Shown here one piece after another: positions 50,688 through 58,483 of a stretch of DNA of 64,000 nucleotides. Numbering within the stretch: position 1 is the first letter of the stretch; every line of letters starts with the position of its first letter. Source of the DNA: JAAEUB01 sp964550345 (lineage in GTDB: Bacteria; Pseudomonadota; Alphaproteobacteria; Rhodobacterales; Rhodobacteraceae). The stretch covers positions 16,590 through 80,589 of the forward strand of contig CAZJYZ010000010.1 of NCBI GenBank assembly GCA_964550345.1. The letters run 5' to 3'. The notes under the pieces are model-generated. The model searched no databases, was not told the DNA's origin, and saw nothing but the letters and a program-made list of their open reading frames with translations. Made by a program: the position numbers and the translations under genes.

Positions 50688-51548
50688 TTACTCGGCAGCG
50701 AGGGGCAAATCTTCGCACCCAATATCGGTAATTTTGGCAATGATACCATCAAGCAAAGACTTCAGGTGGGTGAAATTTTTGTTGGGCAGAACCTTAGCCT
50801 CGTCCATGTAAAGTGCGCGGTCAATCTCGATCTGCACCACGTGCTGATTGCGGGACGGGCGACCATATCGTTGAGCAATATAGGCCCCGGCAAAGGGTTT
50901 GTTGCGCACAACCCTGAGGCCGGCATCCTTGAACAGCGCCTCAATCTGATCAACGATGTCGCCCCTGGCGGCGGCACCGAAACGGTCCCCCAGAACCACC
51001 TCGGGCAAAGGACCCCGCTGGCCGCTAAGTCCCTGAATGGCCTCACGAGGCATCGAGTGACAATCGATCAGAATTGCTTGCCCGAATAGCTGGTCACTTT
51101 CCTGAAGAAGACCCTGCAACTGGTTATGATAAGGGTGCCAGAACCTGTCGATACGCAACTGCGCCTCGTCTTGGGAAATCTTACCGCGGTAAATCTGCCG
51201 CCCACCGGACACGACGCGCGGAATCACCCCAAGGCCCGATGAAATACGCGGATTAAGCCCACCGGCACCAATCCCCTGTATCAGGGCGGGATCAAGCTCA
51301 TCTGTCCCCCGGTTCAGGTCAAGATAAGCCCGCGGCATACCGGCACTTAACAAGGGTGCGCCGAAACGCGGGGCCGCTTCAAACAGGAGGTCAATAAAGG
51401 CATCCTCGGACGAGCGAAGCGCCATGTTGCCCAGCCGAGTTGCGCGCCGGAATTCTCGCGGATATTCGCGCCCACTATGAGGCGAGGCAAAGACCACAGG
51501 CGTGGTGCGCGTGGCTGGCATGGCCAATGTAAATGGCGGGCTTTGCAT
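50688..51548 (-). CDS. N-formylglutamate amidohydrolase family protein (second copy)
   Basis: The 286-aa protein has VFASPHSGREYP near residue 20, YLDLNRGTDELDP near 75, LIDCHSMPRE near 163 and FAGAYIAQRYGRPSRNQHVVQIEIDRALYMDE near 215-245 (two blocks). These are family motifs of FGase. It is clearly distinct from HutG at 22,286 and lies outside the hut locus, so it may act on other N-formyl or N-acyl amino acids. AAGGAG upstream fixes the ATG at 51548. It has its own transcription unit upstream of and divergent from tRNA-Val. Confidence 0.88.
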   Translation of the reverse strand: MQSPPFTLAMPATRTTPVVFASPHSGREYPREFRRATRLGNMALRSSEDAFIDLLFEAAPRFGAPLLSAGMPRAYLDLNRGTDELDPALIQGIGAGGLNPRISSGLGVIPRVVSGGRQIYRGKISQDEAQLRIDRFWHPYHNQLQGLLQESDQLFGQAILIDCHSMPREAIQGLSGQRGPLPEVVLGDRFGAAARGDIVDQIEALFKDAGLRVVRNKPFAGAYIAQRYGRPSRNQHVVQIEIDRALYMDEAKVLPNKNFTHLKSLLDGIIAKITDIGCEDLPLAAE

Positions 51549-51703
51549 CAGAACTCCTTTCACCCTTTATACGAGAAGAATACACCATGCCGAAACCCCT
51601 TGATCACCCCGGCGACTCCTTTTATAGAGGCGCAGGTCGGCGCGGGTTTCCCCGCGTCGAGTGCGTTTAAGTCCCGCCGGGGGCAAATCCGGCAAAAGAC
51701 ATA

Positions 51704-51778
51704 GGGCGATTAGCTCAGCGGTAGAGCACTTCGTTGACATCGAAGGGGTCACTGGTTCGATCCCAGTATCGCCCACCA
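51704..51778 (+). tRNA. tRNA-Val (GAC anticodon)
   Basis: The sequence folds as a cloverleaf. GGGCGAT pairs with ATCGCCC, the D-arm is AGCTCAGCGGTAGAGC, the anticodon arm CTTCG-TTGACAT-CGAAG reads GAC, the T-arm is CTGGTTCGATCCCAG, and CCA is encoded. It decodes GUC and GUU. Confidence 0.96.
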
Positions 51779-51848
51779 TGAAGCGCCCGGAAACGGGCAT
51801 GATTTTAACCAAGGCGCGAGGCAGCGCCGCGAAAAAGGGAGAAGGACC

Positions 51849-51974
51849 ATGAAAGTCCGTAACTCACTCCGCTCGCTGAAAAACCGGCACCGCGACTGCC
51901 GCGTAGTGCGCCGCAAAGGCCGCGTTTACGTGATCAACAAGACGCAGCGCCGTTTCAAAGCCCGCCAAGGCTAA
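51849..51974 (+). CDS. rpmJ: 50S ribosomal protein L36
   Basis: The 41-aa basic protein reads MKVRNSLRSLKNRHRDC at its N-terminus and ends NKTQRRFKARQG. This is the alphaproteobacterial, zinc-free L36 form with only one Cys rather than the CxxC-CxxxxH zinc form. It is a late-assembling subunit of the large ribosome particle. GAAGGACC precedes the ATG, and a strong terminator follows 22 bases after the stop. It is 70 bases downstream of tRNA-Val and may be cotranscribed. Confidence 0.97.
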   Translation: MKVRNSLRSLKNRHRDCRVVRRKGRVYVINKTQRRFKARQG

Positions 51975-51995
51975 AGAGCGACAGGTTGAATTTTG

Positions 51996-52025
51996 AAAGC
52001 CCGCCGGGGTGACCGGGCGGGCTTT
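51996..52025 (+). terminator. Terminator after rpmJ
   Basis: AAAGCCCGCC (51996-52005) pairs with GGCGGGCTTT (52016-52025) around a 10-base loop and ends in TTTT. It is a classical rho-independent terminator. Confidence 0.9.
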
Positions 52026-52067
52026 TAGCATGTCTGGAAATAATTAATTGGTGTTTAGAACCAACTC

Positions 52068-53285
52068 TTAGTCGTAGGTGCGGGTATCCTCGATCACCAG
52101 ACCGTCATTGGGCAGGCTGCCGGGTTCAACAACCTCGATCTTACCCTTCAACTTCAGGGTCTCGGCAACCGAGGTTGCGTAGCCCGCATTGTCCCCACCT
52201 TTGGCTTCGATTCGTACCAACATTGTATCGCTTTCCCCCTCACGGGCGGCGATGACGCGGGCTTTCACCACTTCGTCATGCTTGGCGACAAAATCAGCTA
52301 CTTGTTCAGGGCGTACAAACATGCCTTTAATCTTGGTGGTCTGATCCGCGCGACCCATCCAGCCTTTGATACGCATATTGGTGCGTCCGCACGGGCTTTC
52401 CCCAACCAGCACGGCGCTCAAGTCACCAGTGGCAAACCGGATCAGTGGGTAATCCGGGTTCAGCGTTGTAACCACCACCTCGCCCACTTCACCGGGTGCG
52501 ACCGGGTCACCAGTGCCGGGGCGCACGATTTCGACGATAACGCCTTCATCGACAATCATCCCCTCCATCGCCGGGCTTTCATAGGCGATCGAGCCCAGAT
52601 CAGCCGTGCCATAACCTTGCAGACAAGAGATGCCGCGATCGGCGTATTCCTGACGCAAGCTTGGGAACAGGGCACCCCCGCCAACTGCCGCTTTAGTGAT
52701 TTTCAGCGCGACGCCATCCGCCTCGGCCCGATCCAGAATAACCTTGAGGTAATCCGGCGTGCCAACATAGGCAGTGACGCCGATATCATGAGCAGCGCGC
52801 ACCTGTAGTTCTGTCTGGCCAATTCCTGCGGGCACCACAGCGGCCCCCACTGCACGGGCCGCATTTTCGAACATCATGCCTGCGGGCGTCAGGTGGTAAG
52901 AAAAACAGTTCTGGACAATATCGCCCTTGCCGATGCCAGCAGCAAACAGACCACGCCCCATGCGCCACCAGTCATGGCTTGTACCTCCGGGCTCATAGAT
53001 TGGACCAGGGCTTTGAAATATGTGGGGGAAGTCCGAGGCCGGGCGGGCTGCGAAGCCGCCCAGAGGTCCGCTTGCCGCTTGCGCCTTGCCAAGGTCGGAC
53101 TTACGCAAAACCGGCAAGGTAGCAAGGGCTTCCACATTAGTAGCCGCGCCAGCGTCAACACCTTTCAAGCTATCCGCATATCCGGCGAGCGTAGCCGCCC
53201 GTGCTATCTGACTGGGCAGAATCTGAGCGAGGTCAGCCAGACGCTCGTCCACCGAGCGTGTCTCAAGTTCATCAAAATATTGCAT
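52068..53285 (-). CDS. Phenylacetate-CoA ligase family protein
   Basis: The 405-aa adenylate-forming enzyme resembles PaaK. It has LPVLRKSDL near residue 55, a glycine-poor P-loop equivalent at QSPGPIYEPGGTS near 90, and YGTADLGSIAYES near 220. RFATGDLSAV near 285 comes with the ATP-ribose Asp, and RADQTTKIKGMFVRPEQVADF near 318-338 (two parts) forms the hinge. It would activate an aromatic or other carboxylate to its CoA thioester. It is the last gene of a minus-strand cluster with a liv-type transporter, 11 bases after livF, suggesting uptake followed by CoA activation. Confidence 0.85.
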   Translation of the reverse strand: MQYFDELETRSVDERLADLAQILPSQIARAATLAGYADSLKGVDAGAATNVEALATLPVLRKSDLGKAQAASGPLGGFAARPASDFPHIFQSPGPIYEPGGTSHDWWRMGRGLFAAGIGKGDIVQNCFSYHLTPAGMMFENAARAVGAAVVPAGIGQTELQVRAAHDIGVTAYVGTPDYLKVILDRAEADGVALKITKAAVGGGALFPSLRQEYADRGISCLQGYGTADLGSIAYESPAMEGMIVDEGVIVEIVRPGTGDPVAPGEVGEVVVTTLNPDYPLIRFATGDLSAVLVGESPCGRTNMRIKGWMGRADQTTKIKGMFVRPEQVADFVAKHDEVVKARVIAAREGESDTMLVRIEAKGGDNAGYATSVAETLKLKGKIEVVEPGSLPNDGLVIEDTRTYD

Positions 53286-53296
53286 TTTACAATCCC

Positions 53297-54118
53297 TTAC
53301 GCCAGCCAGCGCTTGCGGCGGCGATAACTACGCACATCGCGGAAGCTTTTACGCCCCTCATCCGACATGCCCAGATAAAACTCTTTAACATCCGGGTTTT
53401 CGCGCAGGTCTGCGGCAGGTCCATCCATGACCACGCGCCCGCTTTCCAGGATGTATCCGTAATTGGCGAAACGCAGCGCCACATTAGTGTTTTGCTCAGC
53501 CAGCAGAAAAGTTGCGCCTTCGTTTTCATTCAGGCTTTTAATGATACCAAAAATCTCTTCGACCAATTGCGGGGCCAAACCCATCGAGGGTTCGTCCAGC
53601 AAGATGGTTTCCGGTTTGGACATCAGCGCCCGCCCGATGGCGATCATCTGTTGTTCCCCGCCCGAGGTATAACCGGCCTGGCTTTTGCGTCGCTCTTTCA
53701 GGCGCGGGAAATATTTATATACCATGTCGAGATCCGCATCGACCGCGCCGCGCCCATCCGCACGGGTATAGGCTCCGGTCAACAGGTTTTCTTCTACGGT
53801 GAGGTGCTCAAAACAATGACGCCCCTCCATCACCTGAATGACGCCGCGACGTACAAGAGCCGCCGGTGTCATGGTTGAGATGTCTTCGCCGCGATATTCG
53901 ATTGTACCCTTGGTGACTTCGCCACGTTCCGAACGCAGAAGGTTCGAAATCGACTTAAGCGTCGTCGACTTACCCGCCCCGTTGCCACCCAGAAGTGCTG
54001 TAATGCCACCTTTGGGAACTTTCAGGGACACGCCCTTCAACACAAGGATCACGTGATTATAGATCACCTCAATATTGTTGACCTCAAGAAGGGTCTCGGA
54101 TATTTGAGCTTCCGACAT
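53297..54118 (-). CDS. livF: Branched-chain-type ABC transporter ATP-binding protein LivF
   Basis: The 273-aa ATPase has Walker A LGGNGAGKSTTLK near residue 44, signature SGGEQQMIAIGRA near 155, Walker B ILLDEPSMGLAP near 175 and switch region LLAEQNTNVAL near 210. The short family form, with EEIFGIIKSLN, is typical of LivF. It pairs with LivG to power LivHM. The C-terminal tail RRRKRW is basic. A strong hairpin separates it from the binding-protein gene, which may lower its expression relative to that gene. Confidence 0.93.
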   Translation of the reverse strand: MSEAQISETLLEVNNIEVIYNHVILVLKGVSLKVPKGGITALLGGNGAGKSTTLKSISNLLRSERGEVTKGTIEYRGEDISTMTPAALVRRGVIQVMEGRHCFEHLTVEENLLTGAYTRADGRGAVDADLDMVYKYFPRLKERRKSQAGYTSGGEQQMIAIGRALMSKPETILLDEPSMGLAPQLVEEIFGIIKSLNENEGATFLLAEQNTNVALRFANYGYILESGRVVMDGPAADLRENPDVKEFYLGMSDEGRKSFRDVRSYRRRKRWLA

Positions 54119-54142
54119 GGCGGGTTCCTGTTTAATGCGTGG

Positions 54143-54168
54143 GTCCGGGCCCAGTGAGAGGCCCGGAC
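54143..54168 (-). promoter_or_regulatory. Intercistronic hairpin after the binding-protein gene
   Basis: GTCCGGGCC (54143-54151) and GGCCCGGAC (54160-54168) form a perfect 9-bp stem with an 8-base loop, 18 bases after the binding-protein stop. There is no T-run. Such stems often protect the upstream message and let the binding protein be made in excess. Confidence 0.55.
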
Positions 54169-54185
54169 GTTTCTTTCAGATCAGC

Positions 54186-55472
54186 TTAGTTACACTGGCT
54201 GGGGATATTGTTTTCCGCAGCATAAGCAGCCGAGTCCGCATCGATCAGCGGTTGGATGATTTCCATATCCGAAGGCTCGAAGCCCGAGATCATGTTCCAT
54301 TGCTGATTGGTTGCATCCCACTGCTGGACCGCTCCGAGACCCGGACCACCATGGTTTTCACAGGAAACTGCGAAATTCGGACCAAAGCCTTTGAAGCCGA
54401 TTGCTTCCATGCTTTCATCGGTCACAACCAGATTTTCCAACCCGTCACGCATCATCGCAGGTGTAATATCTGCAACGCCGTGCATGGCTTGTGCAACTTT
54501 TACAGCTTCCGCTGCCAGCATCGCACCATACATGCCACGGTTATAAAGCACGGTACCAACATTCGAGCCGTCACCAGCAGCCAGACCGGCGTCGATCACA
54601 TGTTTCTGCAGATCGTCAAATACTGGGAAGTCTGTGCCCACATTGTGGAAAGTCAGCGCCTTGTAGCCGTTGGCAGCATCGCCAGCGGCAGCTACGTCGT
54701 TTTCAGAACCGGACCACCAGATACCGATGAAGTTTTCCATCGGGAAGCGGATGTTCGCAGCTTCCTGAATGGCAACCTGGTTCATCACACCCCAGCCCCA
54801 CATGAAGACATAGTCAGGCTTTTCACGGCGGATTTGCAGCCACTGAGATTTCTGCTCCTGACCAGGGTGGTCAACGGGCAGCAGGCTCAGGTTAAAGCCA
54901 TGTTTCGCAGCCAGCTCTTCCAGTGTACGGATTGGCTCCTTACCATAGGCAGAGTTGTGGTAGACCAGCGCAATTGACTTGCCGGAAATATCACCACCAT
55001 TGACTTCAAGCACATGGTTTACCGCATGGCTCGCGCCGTTCCAGTAGTTGGCCGGGAAGTTGAAGACGTTGCTGAAAACATCGCCATTTGCAGCCGAAGT
55101 ACGGCCATAGCCGCCGGTCAGCAGCGAAATGCCATCTGCAGTCACTTTCGGGATCAGCTGATATGTAATCCCGGTTGAAAGCGGTTGATAAACAAGCGCG
55201 CCGTCACCTTTTGTGGCCTCATAACATTCAACGCCCTTTTCGGTTGAATAACCTGTTTCACACTCGACCACGCGCGTCATTACACCACCGATACCACCGT
55301 CACGCTCGTTCAAAAGCGTGTAATAGTCGGCAAAACCGTCGGCAACAGGTGTGCCGTTAGCGGCATATGGCCCTGTGCGGTAGCTCAGCGACGGGAACAT
55401 CAGATCCGCAAGGACCGGTGTTGCCATCATCACCGCTGCGGTCGTTACCGCTGCTAGTTTCTTTAGTTTCAT
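54186..55472 (-). CDS. ABC transporter substrate-binding protein (branched-chain type)
   Basis: The 428-aa exported protein has a signal peptide MKLKKLAAVTTAAVMMATPVLA (cited as start MKLKKLAAV and cleavage after VLA near residue 22). The mature part has the peripl_BP_6 fold: NERDGGIGGV near 55, SIALVYHNSAYGKEP near 162 and KPDYVFMWGWGVMNQ near 215. Two Cys near 68 and 78 and two at the C-terminus could form disulfides. It binds a small carboxylate or amino acid outside the membrane; the flanking CoA ligases suggest an organic acid. GGAGG precedes the ATG. Confidence 0.92.
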   Translation of the reverse strand: MKLKKLAAVTTAAVMMATPVLADLMFPSLSYRTGPYAANGTPVADGFADYYTLLNERDGGIGGVMTRVVECETGYSTEKGVECYEATKGDGALVYQPLSTGITYQLIPKVTADGISLLTGGYGRTSAANGDVFSNVFNFPANYWNGASHAVNHVLEVNGGDISGKSIALVYHNSAYGKEPIRTLEELAAKHGFNLSLLPVDHPGQEQKSQWLQIRREKPDYVFMWGWGVMNQVAIQEAANIRFPMENFIGIWWSGSENDVAAAGDAANGYKALTFHNVGTDFPVFDDLQKHVIDAGLAAGDGSNVGTVLYNRGMYGAMLAAEAVKVAQAMHGVADITPAMMRDGLENLVVTDESMEAIGFKGFGPNFAVSCENHGGPGLGAVQQWDATNQQWNMISGFEPSDMEIIQPLIDADSAAYAAENNIPSQCN

Positions 55473-55541
55473 GTGTTTTCCTCCCTAGGTTTCACATTTC
55501 GCACGCCCGCGTCCAAGCGCGCGTCTTATTCGGCCCCCCCT

Positions 55542-56618
55542 TTAGTGAGGGAATGGCCAAAGCCGTAATTTCTCTTTCGTCAGCCGCCAAAGCTGCGCTA
55601 ATCCGTGTGGTTCAAAAATCAGGAATGCGACGATCAGGCCGCCAACGATCATGAACTCGAAATGCACCGCAAGATCAGTTGGCCAGCCCAGAGCGCCAAC
55701 CAGTAGGTTTTTCATAAGCACCGGCATCAGCACCAAAAAGGCAGCACCGGCAAAGGAACCGAAAATCGAGCCCAGTCCACCGATGATGATCATGAATAGC
55801 ATCAGAAACGATTTCTGGATGCCGAACGCTTCGCCAACCTCAACCGCCCCCAGATAGACGCTGAAAAACAGAGCGCCCGAGATGCCAACGAAGAAGCTTG
55901 AGACAGCGAAGGCCGAAAGCTTGGCAGCCAGAGGATTCACACCGATAATCTCGGCGGCGATGTCCATATCCCGGATTGCCATCCATTTACGGCCAAAGGA
56001 TCCGCGGGTGAGATTGCGCGCGATCCAGGCCAGCAGCACCACGAAGACCAGACAGAACAGGTATTTTGCGGGAGCTGAGGCGTGCGGCCCTGTAATAGCG
56101 TAGCCAAACATTGTGCGCTCGGGCGAGTTAATCATGCCCGACGCTGAATAGTTAAAGAACCACGGCACTTTGTTGAACAGCCAGACTAGGAAAAATTGTG
56201 CCGCCAGTGTGGCCACCGCCAGATAGAACCCCTTGATCCGCATGCTAGGCAAACCGAATGCCAGCCCCACCATTGCAGTAATCAGGCCCGCTAGGATGAT
56301 GTGGAAAAAGAACGGCACTTCGGGAAACGACGTCATCAGCTTGTAGGATGCATAAGCCCCAACCGCCATGAAACCACCGGTACCAAGCGACACCTGCCCG
56401 GCATAGCCGGACAATATGTTCAGCCCCAGTGCGGCAATAGCGTAGATCAGGAAGGGCAGCAGCACCGCCGACGCCCAGTAATCATTGATGATGAAGGGAA
56501 CAACGCCAAACACGAATGCCATCAGCACCCAGTAACCCCAGCGATCAAATTTGATCGGGAAGGTCTGGCTGTCCTTGGCATAGGACGTCTTGAAATCTCC
56601 GGCCTCGCGGTAAAGCAT
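55542..56618 (-). CDS. livM: Branched-chain-type ABC transporter permease LivM
   Basis: The 358-aa membrane protein has about nine or ten hydrophobic helices and the LivM signature LNILSGYAGQVSLGTGGFMAVGAY near residue 68 (two parts: LNILSGYAGQ, SLGTGGFMAVGAY). It also has FGLPSMRIKGFYLAVATLA near 122 and the EAA-like IGVNPLAAKLSAFAVSS loop near 220 that contacts the ATPases. It follows livH after 3 bases. The N-terminal 25 residues are polar (YREAGDFKTSYAKD). Confidence 0.93.
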   Translation of the reverse strand: MLYREAGDFKTSYAKDSQTFPIKFDRWGYWVLMAFVFGVVPFIINDYWASAVLLPFLIYAIAALGLNILSGYAGQVSLGTGGFMAVGAYASYKLMTSFPEVPFFFHIILAGLITAMVGLAFGLPSMRIKGFYLAVATLAAQFFLVWLFNKVPWFFNYSASGMINSPERTMFGYAITGPHASAPAKYLFCLVFVVLLAWIARNLTRGSFGRKWMAIRDMDIAAEIIGVNPLAAKLSAFAVSSFFVGISGALFFSVYLGAVEVGEAFGIQKSFLMLFMIIIGGLGSIFGSFAGAAFLVLMPVLMKNLLVGALGWPTDLAVHFEFMIVGGLIVAFLIFEPHGLAQLWRLTKEKLRLWPFPH

Positions 56619-56621
56619 TTC

Positions 56622-57608
56622 CTATACCCTCTCGATGATTTTTTCGCCGAACAGGCCCTGTGGCCGAAAGACGAGGAAGATGAGTGCCAACACATAGGCA
56701 AACCAGTTTTCCGTGGCGCCACCAATGAGCGGCCCGATCGAAAACTCAAACAATTTCTCGCCGACACCGATGATCAGACCACCGATGATGGCACCGGGGA
56801 TCGAGGTGAAGCCACCCAGCATCAGCACCGGCAGCGCCTTCAGGGCGATCAGGCTGAGCGAGAATTGCACGCCGGACTTGGCGCCCCACATGATGCCAGC
56901 AACCAGTGCCACAAAACCCGCGACCGACCAGACCAGAACCCAGATGAAGCGCAAAGAGATACCCACCGACAAAGCTGCCTGATGATCATCCGCCACCGCG
57001 CGCATAGCCCGGCCTTGCTTGGTGTATTGTGAAAACAGAACCAGTGAGGTGACCAGAAGCGCCGCTACAATGGTTGCTACGATATCAAGATTATCTATGA
57101 AGAACCCGTACCCGAACCAGCCGAATGTTGTGTTATCAATCCACAGGTTGATGCCTTGTGGAATGCCTACATCCAGTTTCTTCAGGTCTGGCCCCCACAT
57201 CAGGTCGCCAAACCCCTCCATGAAATAGGTCAGACCGATTGTCGCCATGAACAGGATAATGTCGGGTTGGTTGACCAGATGCCGTAGGACGTACCGTTCA
57301 ACCAGCCAGGCGAAAAGCACCATGACCGCTGCAGTCAAAACAATCGCGATCACCGCCGGGACATGCCAGCCGAAATAGTGGAGTTCGGTGTCAAATATGG
57401 TGTTGAACAGATGCGCAAACGGTATTTGGCCTTTTTGGATACCCACCAGCGTCATCGCTGCAAACAGCGCCATGACCCCTTGTGCGTAGTTGAAAACGCC
57501 GGATGCTTTGAAAATCAACACAAAGCCCAGCGCCACAAGCGCGTACAGCACCCCGGCCATAAGACCATTGAGTGTGACTTCCATAGCAAAGAGTAACTGA
57601 TCAGGCAT
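56622..57608 (-). CDS. livH: Branched-chain-type ABC transporter permease LivH
   Basis: The 328-aa membrane protein has eight or more helices and LivH motifs: NGLMAGVLYALVALGFVLIFKASGVFNYAQG (parts near residue 13 and 30), RYVLRHLVNQPD near 100 and AVADDHQAALSVGISLRF near 205. The ATG at 57608 is supported by GGGAG eight bases upstream; an earlier in-frame GTG has none. It pairs with LivM to form the channel. It lies 56 bases after livG. Confidence 0.93.
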   Translation of the reverse strand: MPDQLLFAMEVTLNGLMAGVLYALVALGFVLIFKASGVFNYAQGVMALFAAMTLVGIQKGQIPFAHLFNTIFDTELHYFGWHVPAVIAIVLTAAVMVLFAWLVERYVLRHLVNQPDIILFMATIGLTYFMEGFGDLMWGPDLKKLDVGIPQGINLWIDNTTFGWFGYGFFIDNLDIVATIVAALLVTSLVLFSQYTKQGRAMRAVADDHQAALSVGISLRFIWVLVWSVAGFVALVAGIMWGAKSGVQFSLSLIALKALPVLMLGGFTSIPGAIIGGLIIGVGEKLFEFSIGPLIGGATENWFAYVLALIFLVFRPQGLFGEKIIERV

Positions 57609-57664
57609 GCGCCACACTCCCAACAGATTCCTGCGCAGAAATTCCTCTGCGTTGCGTCAACGGC

Positions 57665-58483
57665 TCAGTCATGGCTCACCCCCAGATAGGCGTCGATCAC
57701 CGCCTGATTTCCACGCACCTCATCCGGGGTGCCGTCACCAATTTTTTTGCCGTAATCCATCACCACCACCCGGTCGCTCAGATCCATAACTACACCCATG
57801 TCGTGTTCGATCAGGCAGATTGTGGTGCCAAATTCATCATTCACATCCAGAATAAAGCGGCTCATGTCCTCTTTTTCCTCGACGTTCATCCCCGCCATCG
57901 GTTCATCCAGCAGCAGGAGTTTCGGTTCGGCGGCAAGCGCACGCGCCAGTTCAACCCGTTTTTTCAGCCCATAAGGCAGGCGCCCCACAGGAGTTTTCCG
58001 GATGGCCTGAATCTCAAGAAAATCAATGACTTTCTCGACTTTCTCGCGGTTTTCAAATTCTTCCTGCTGGGCCCTGCCCCACCACATTGCCTGGGAAAGC
58101 ATGCCGCTTTTCATGTGGGTCAGGCGCCCGGTCATGACGTTATCAAGCACGCTCATCCCCTCAAACAAGGCGATGTTCTGGAAGGTGCGGGCAATGCCTT
58201 GCTGCGCGACCTGGTAAGGCTTCATTTTCGGGCGCTTTGCTCCGTGGAACCAAACCTCACCTTCCTGTGGTACATAAAAACCCGAAATAACGTTCAGCAT
58301 CGAGGATTTGCCGGCACCGTTAGGGCCGATTATGGCGCGAATTTCGCCTTCGCGAATATCAAAGCTGATATCCTGAATAGCCGTCACTCCGCCGAAACGA
58401 AGGGTGATATCCTTCATTTCCATGACCACACCACCAATGGTGCGCCCGTCTTCGGTGACGTAGCTTTCTGCCGTGTTGTTCAT
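57665..58483 (-). CDS. livG: Branched-chain-type ABC transporter ATP-binding protein LivG
   Basis: The 272-aa ATPase has Walker A GPNGAGKSSMLN near residue 54 and the LivG-specific GIARTFQNIALFEGMSVLDNVMTG near 95 (two parts). The signature-like LPYGLKKRVELARAL near 165 departs from the usual LSGGQ, as LivG members often do. Walker B LLLDEPMAGMN lies near 188 and the switch His in CLIEHDMGVVM near 220. It overlaps the acyl-CoA ligase gene by 4 bases, so ligase and transporter are translated from one message. Confidence 0.93.
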   Translation of the reverse strand: MNNTAESYVTEDGRTIGGVVMEMKDITLRFGGVTAIQDISFDIREGEIRAIIGPNGAGKSSMLNVISGFYVPQEGEVWFHGAKRPKMKPYQVAQQGIARTFQNIALFEGMSVLDNVMTGRLTHMKSGMLSQAMWWGRAQQEEFENREKVEKVIDFLEIQAIRKTPVGRLPYGLKKRVELARALAAEPKLLLLDEPMAGMNVEEKEDMSRFILDVNDEFGTTICLIEHDMGVVMDLSDRVVVMDYGKKIGDGTPDEVRGNQAVIDAYLGVSHD

